Shown here: piece by piece, positions 60,353 to 64,000 of the stretch
How positions within the stretch are numbered: position 1 is the stretch's first letter
Layout: every line of letters begins with the position of its first letter
Source of the DNA: Bacteroidales bacterium
GTDB lineage: Bacteria > Bacteroidota > Bacteroidia > Bacteroidales > P3
Direction of reading: 5' to 3'
Length of the DNA stretch: 64,000 nt
NCBI GenBank assembly: GCA_017439185.1
Contig: JAFRTM010000012.1
Span: forward strand, 62,001-126,000
Made by a program: the position numbers and the translations under genes
The notes under the pieces: generated by a model
What the model saw: only the letters and a program-made list of their open reading frames with translations
Told to the model about the DNA's origin: nothing
The model's database searches: none

Positions 60353-60909
60353 CAAAAACATTCACAATCATAAGTTATTGATTAATTGATGACTGAAAAA
60401 AGCACATACTCTTAAAAACTACGGTCCGATAGGGTGCCTACTCGTTTTCTCTATTTATCAGTTGACTTTTATTTAACGTTCGCCACCTCCAGCAAATTAA
60501 ATACAAAAAAGAAAGGCATGAGGTTATGTGCTTTGATCCATCTGCTTGTAGGTATCGGCAAACACCTAATCAGGAATTGGATTTGTTGTACATTCTCTCA
60601 CGCCTGAAGGATATGCTAATGCAATAGCATATACAACCAAGCGAAAAAACAAAATGCGCAATCCTCCTGATTTTTGAAATTTTGCCGATTTCACAAGCAA
60701 GGATGCTCGCAATGCTTTTCTATTATACTTACATTTCTATCGTAAGCGATTGCAAAAATACGAAATATTTTTTTATTGATAATAATTACTGAGAAACTTT
60801 TTGTTTCCACAATAAAAATCATCGTATGTTATGAATACAAATGATGTAACCCTATGCAAGTCTCTTAGAATGTCTCACGCGAGCTCATCATTATTTATTA
60901 TGCAACTAA
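60353..60909. other. Gene-poor stretch with promoter and possible gene remnant
   Basis: Contains a minus-strand promoter-like TATTTTTGC at 60752-60760 that faces no obvious gene, and on the plus strand a 45-codon open frame ending at 60627 (ERHEVMCFDPSACRYRQ, then ELDLLYILSRLKDMLMQ) that could be a remnant. An imperfect hairpin AAGCATTGCGAGCATCCTTGCTT lies near 60700. A small untranslated RNA from the 60752 promoter is possible. Confidence 0.4.
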
Positions 60910-61203
60910 TTATTCACTATCGATATTGTGTGCATATTCGTCAAGTTCATCTTGGTACCACACTTTTTCTTTGAATCCCATTCTTTTTCTCCCTTGAGGC
61001 AATTTATTCATCCTAACCAACATGTCGAATTTGCTTTTTGACATATTGAGATAGATCACAGCCTGTTCTTTGCTTAATGGTTGATGCGCAATGATTTTCA
61101 TTATCTCAATAGCCTGCTCCTCGTTGAGTTCGCAATCGTCTGCTTCAATCTTATCGGCAGTCCGCCGTAATAAATTTGCAAATTGTTCTTTAATATATTT
61201 CAT
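60910..61203 (-). CDS. Excisionase-like helix-turn-helix protein
   Basis: 97 residues. N-terminal helices KEQFANLLRRTADKIEA, then a MerR/Xis-type winged HTH near 50-90: PLSKEQAVIYLNMSKSKFDMLVRMNKLPQG followed by KVWYQDELDEY. Likely DNA-binding regulator. Its ATG overlaps the TGA of the membrane-protein gene upstream (61200-61203), so the two are translationally coupled. Such pairs occur in mobile and accessory regions of Bacteroidetes. Confidence 0.75.
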   Translation of the reverse strand: MKYIKEQFANLLRRTADKIEADDCELNEEQAIEIMKIIAHQPLSKEQAVIYLNMSKSKFDMLVRMNKLPQGRKRMGFKEKVWYQDELDEYAHNIDSE

Positions 61204-62012
61204 CTTTGTTTCTTTATTTCTTTTAGCTTAAAATATACCGCAACAAATATTGTTATTCCTGATAATATGAAAATAATAAGCACCGATAGCCTTATATTTG
61301 ATAATACGAAAGCATCGCTATACCAATCTATAACATTTAATATAGAAGTAGCAAGAATATAATGAATAAAAACTCTATGATATACGCAGAATCTAAATGC
61401 AATAGAGGAAAGATACATAAATATTATCATCACCAATGATTGGCCACCTAACAAAGACATTACATATAGGTCAATACCGAAACATCCCAAAATAGTCCGT
61501 ACCAAATAAAAGCCAGCTGATATCATGGGAATGATACGAATCATTGACAGTTCATATTTGAATAAAGCCTTTTGTGTTCGGCCGTCCCTATCTCTTGATA
61601 TACCTTTATTTCTAAAAAATATTGCAATGGCCACTATAACACCAGCTATTATTAAGTGTAGCCATAGAAACGCTTTGTCGCTGACGGGGATTCCGATATA
61701 TATATCCAATAGAGAGATTATTGCAGCGATTACTAAATAATGGATAAAAAGTCTATGGCTTATGCCAAAATTGAAAACAAATGAAGACAGGTACAGCATC
61801 AAGAGGGCCATTAAAGAATAGCCTCCGATATATGGGAGCATTGCTGTGTCAATACCAAGGATTGAAAGAATTGAATTTAGAAGAGTGATGGCAGCTATTA
61901 TCAATGGCGATACCTTGATTAATAATAGAACCCATCTATAGAGTCTTTTATTAATGGATACGTTTTTGGTATCTCCGTTATCAGATTTACTATTATTTGT
62001 CCAGCAATTCAC
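61200..62012 (-). CDS. Multi-pass membrane protein with internal duplication
   Basis: 270 residues from a GTG start. About eight membrane segments in two equal halves. Each half has the same stretch: LMLYLSSFVFNFGISHRLFIHY near 71-92 and IFMYLSSIAFRFCVYHRVFIHY near 205-226, i.e. YLSSxxFxFxxxHRxFIHY. I recall shorter Bacteroidetes proteins with a single such FCxYHR motif next to a HTH gene, so this is probably a duplicated and fused version. Function unknown. Promoter TATCTTTGC at 62051-62059; the HTH gene follows by ATGA overlap. Confidence 0.7.
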   Translation of the reverse strand: MNCWTNNSKSDNGDTKNVSINKRLYRWVLLLIKVSPLIIAAITLLNSILSILGIDTAMLPYIGGYSLMALLMLYLSSFVFNFGISHRLFIHYLVIAAIISLLDIYIGIPVSDKAFLWLHLIIAGVIVAIAIFFRNKGISRDRDGRTQKALFKYELSMIRIIPMISAGFYLVRTILGCFGIDLYVMSLLGGQSLVMIIFMYLSSIAFRFCVYHRVFIHYILATSILNVIDWYSDAFVLSNIRLSVLIIFILSGITIFVAVYFKLKEIKKQR

Positions 62013-62050
62013 GAATGATACTAGTTTGGGAAAACAAGATTATATCGTCT

Positions 62051-62059
62051 GCAAAGATA
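62051..62059 (-). promoter_or_regulatory. Promoter -7 element of the membrane-HTH pair
   Basis: Perfect TATCTTTGC on the minus strand, 38 bases before the GTG. Confidence 0.7.
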
Positions 62060-62400
62060 CATATTATTTTTTACTCCACAACTTTTCCCCTGATTTTTTC
62101 CTCTCTCGCCATTTTCAATTCTCAACGTTTCCGAAAAGCGAGAGCAGAAAAGTTTACTTTTATGCCGAGCCCAATAAACGTCAATTTTGCCAAAAATTAA
62201 CCATAGCCTTGCCATAGAGTTGATACGAATAAGACATTAATATACAACCTATTAGTAAAAGACCATTTCTGACCCGCTCTCAGTTTTTGTACAAAAAACG
62301 TACCTCGCTGAATAATAGTCACTTCTTTTCCATTATCAGCAACTTAGCTCTCCACCTGCCTTCTCTCCCTAAAATCCTCTTGCCTTGCCTTACGTGGCTA
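62060..62400. other. Intergenic region with dispersed repeat copy R4
   Basis: Holds CATTTTCAATTCTCAA near 62110 and R4 at 62196-62268. No gene seen. Confidence 0.5.
62196..62268 (+). repeat. Dispersed intergenic repeat, copy R4
   Basis: TTAACCATAGCCTTGCCATA, GAGTTGATACGAATAAGACA, TTAATATACAACCTATTAGT. Very like R2 at 38396-38460. Confidence 0.7.
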
Positions 62401-64000
62401 CTACCTCACCCTTATCCTCGTCCCCGCCTTGGGCTTCTTCCCCAACCCCTCGTTCAGCTCTTTTATCTTCTCCACCGTCGTGCTGTAACGGTGCGCTATG
62501 TCCGCCAGCACCTCTCCGGCCTTCACCACGTGGTACATCTCCCGCGCCTTCTTGCGGTCGCTCTCCTTGATGTAGCTCTTGTCGGCTTTGTATTCCAGCA
62601 CCTCGCCCTTCCTGCCTTTCGGCTTCTTGATGCCGAAATAGCTCTTGTCCAGGTGCAGCCTTTTGGTCCTCAGCGTGTAGTTGCTGAAGTCTATCAGCCA
62701 TTCGGGGTCGAACGTCTCGTACTGGAACCTCACCTCGAAATGCAGGTGCGGCCCCGTCGAGTGTCCCGTGCTGCCGCCCAGACCCAGCACGTCGCCGGCT
62801 TTCACCACCTGATGGGGCTTCACGTTGATTTTCGACATGTGCCCGTAAACCGTCTCCAGTCCGTTGTAGTGCCTAACCACCACCAGGTTGCCGTATCCCC
62901 CCATCGGCTTCGCTATCCTCACCATGCCGTCGAAGGCACAGTGTATCGGCTCGCCTGTCCTCAGCCCTATGTCCACTCCGCGGTGAGCCCTCTCCCATCT
63001 CCAGCCGTAAGGCGACGTCCGCGGGTTCTTCACCGGAAACACAAATTGCTCCCCTTTCTTCAGCAGGTTCAGGTTTATCTCGTCGGGCAGCGAGTCCAGC
63101 GGCATGTCTCTCAGCCTCACACGCGAATCTGAAAAGTTCTTGCCGTACCACAGCATCGACGGCAGCACCTCCGGGTCTCTCTCCGCCTTCTTCTCCTCTG
63201 CCTTCTCTTCCGTCTTCTCCGTGGTCTTCTTCTCTGCCGCGGCTTTCTGCGACGGCGGACGCTGGGCCATAGCCCCGAAGGTCAGCCCTCCCAGGGCCAC
63301 CGCTATCGCCACCACTTTCAGCCCTCTCCTCAGTTTCCCCACGGCTATCCCCATCTGCTCTCTATATTTCGCCACGGTCCTCCTGGCCGTCGGAAAGCCT
63401 TTCTCTTTCAGCAGGTCGGCCAGCTGCTGGTCGCTCAGCGGGTTCTTCGGGTCTTCCTCCTCCACCGCCTGCCTCAGCAGTTCCTTCACCCGCTCTATCG
63501 ACACACTCTCGCCGCTCTCGCTCACCACTCCCGTGGTAAACAGTTCCTTCAGCCTTATCATCCCGTAGGGCGTCTCCACAAACTTGCTGTTCACCATCCT
63601 CGACATTGCCGACTCGTCGATTCCCACCGCCTCGGCCACTGTCTTCTGCATCATCGGCTTCAGGTCTTTCGCCGCCCCGCTCAGGAAATATTTCTTCTGC
63701 TGGCGCACTATCTCCTTCATCACTGCCGCCATCGTGCGGCTCCTCTCCTTCAGCGCCTCCATGAACACCGTTGCCGATTCGGCGTTGCTTTCTATGTATT
63801 TTGCCGTCTCGTCCTTGCTCCCTTTCCCCTTCGTCATCTCCTTCAGCATCGCCATATATTCCTCGTTCAGTCCCAGCTTCGGCATCTGGCTGTCGTTCAC
63901 GTAGAATCCCACGTTCTCCCCTTGGCGGTAAACCACCAGGTCGGGAATCACCTGTATTCCTTCGCCTGCCATGGGCTCCACAGCTCCACCCGGCTTGGGG
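62401..64000 (-). CDS. rpoN: Sigma-54 (RpoN) C-terminal region fused to M23 peptidase and LysM, 5' end outside window
   Basis: 533 codons seen, open to the right edge. Numbering from the first internal ATG-type start (63981): sigma-54 core-binding part from the family's PKPGG segment at the edge, helix-turn-helix TVAEAVGIDESAMSRMV near 114-130, and the perfect RpoN box ARRTVAKYRE at 199-208, which normally lies a few residues before the end. Here the chain continues through KLRRGLK, hydrophobic 222-240 and AMAQ, a Lys/Glu-rich linker, an M23 domain (HRGVDIG near 333, YGHM near 379, HLHFE at 412-416) and LysM 483-526 (YHVVKAGEVLADIAHRYS). All M23 zinc residues are present. An in-frame ATG at 63352-63354 (MGIAVGKLRRGLK) could start a separate secreted peptidase. 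Confidence 0.85.
   Translation of the reverse strand, partial: PKPGGAVEPMAGEGIQVIPDLVVYRQGENVGFYVNDSQMPKLGLNEEYMAMLKEMTKGKGSKDETAKYIESNAESATVFMEALKERSRTMAAVMKEIVRQQKKYFLSGAAKDLKPMMQKTVAEAVGIDESAMSRMVNSKFVETPYGMIRLKELFTTGVVSESGESVSIERVKELLRQAVEEEDPKNPLSDQQLADLLKEKGFPTARRTVAKYREQMGIAVGKLRRGLKVVAIAVALGGLTFGAMAQRPPSQKAAAEKKTTEKTEEKAEEKKAERDPEVLPSMLWYGKNFSDSRVRLRDMPLDSLPDEINLNLLKKGEQFVFPVKNPRTSPYGWRWERAHRGVDIGLRTGEPIHCAFDGMVRIAKPMGGYGNLVVVRHYNGLETVYGHMSKINVKPHQVVKAGDVLGLGGSTGHSTGPHLHFEVRFQYETFDPEWLIDFSNYTLRTKRLHLDKSYFGIKKPKGRKGEVLEYKADKSYIKESDRKKAREMYHVVKAGEVLADIAHRYSTTVEKIKELNEGLGKKPKAGTRIRVR

Noticed and set aside
60500..60627. Plus-strand frame ELDLLYILSRLKDMLMQ as a gene
   Set aside because: No start codon in good context and a stop just upstream; kept only as a possible remnant in the intergenic entry.

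Overview
The window is a 64 kb chromosomal segment of a Bacteroidota bacterium, most likely of the order Bacteroidales. Evidence for this: promoters of the Bacteroidetes type (TAnnTTTGC, with TTTG about 20 bases upstream) before many genes; four secreted proteins or sorting tails of the type IX secretion system (T9SS); two PorE-like TPR/PD40/OmpA proteins; an S46 dipeptidyl peptidase; a DUF6266 protein; and the gene order rplM-rpsI-rpsB-tsf. I cannot name genus or species. Almost all genes are housekeeping or envelope genes.

Layout. 1-10000: a partial lipoprotein, a MITE-like element with terminal inverted repeats, PepSY-like and CGCC-motif secreted proteins, purA, an operon lipoprotein-murB-hypothetical, and a 1,078-residue multidomain iron-sulfur/flavin dehydrogenase. 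10300-12650: tRNA-Leu(CAA) followed by a 2.2 kb island bounded by ~155 bp direct repeats that carry copies of the tRNA 3' end; the cargo is a truncated gene and a Cu/Zn efflux permease with a fused HMA domain. 12700-23600: prs, rplY, era; a T9SS-sorted protein with a small partner gene behind a ~270-base leader; DUF6266, a WG-repeat lipoprotein, yigZ-uvrD-dtd, and prmC overlapping dtd tail to tail. 23600-38200: PorE-like and TPR proteins; an operon of S46 peptidase, BatA-like VWA protein, ABC ATPase and permease and nitroreductase; a type B T9SS protein; an FHS-type sugar transporter. 38600-42800: atpE-F-H-A-G without atpB. 43000-50400: tRNA-Glu and rpsT, a T9SS protein, a sirtuin, a second PorE-like protein, ackA, a lipoprotein. 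50500-53800: two Tim44-like zinc-ribbon paralogues plus an SPFH/zinc-ribbon protein. 53850-59000: tsf, rpsB (with a pseudoknot-capable leader), rpsI, rplM, HU, fmt, ribH. 59000-62300: an accessory patch of small membrane and secreted genes, two of them starting just behind an identical ~30-base repeat, and a membrane protein coupled to an excisionase-like HTH protein. 62401-64000: the C-terminal part of sigma-54 (RpoN) fused in frame, through a signal-peptide-like hydrophobic segment, to an M23 peptidase and a LysM domain.

The most unusual items are the RpoN-M23-LysM fusion, the short repeat that forms the 5' leader of three unrelated small genes, the remnant island at tRNA-Leu with doubled att-like units, the duplicated Tim44/SPFH operon, and the interleaved stems upstream of rpsB. 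A four-copy dispersed intergenic repeat (core CATAGAGTTGATAC) also lies in the window.
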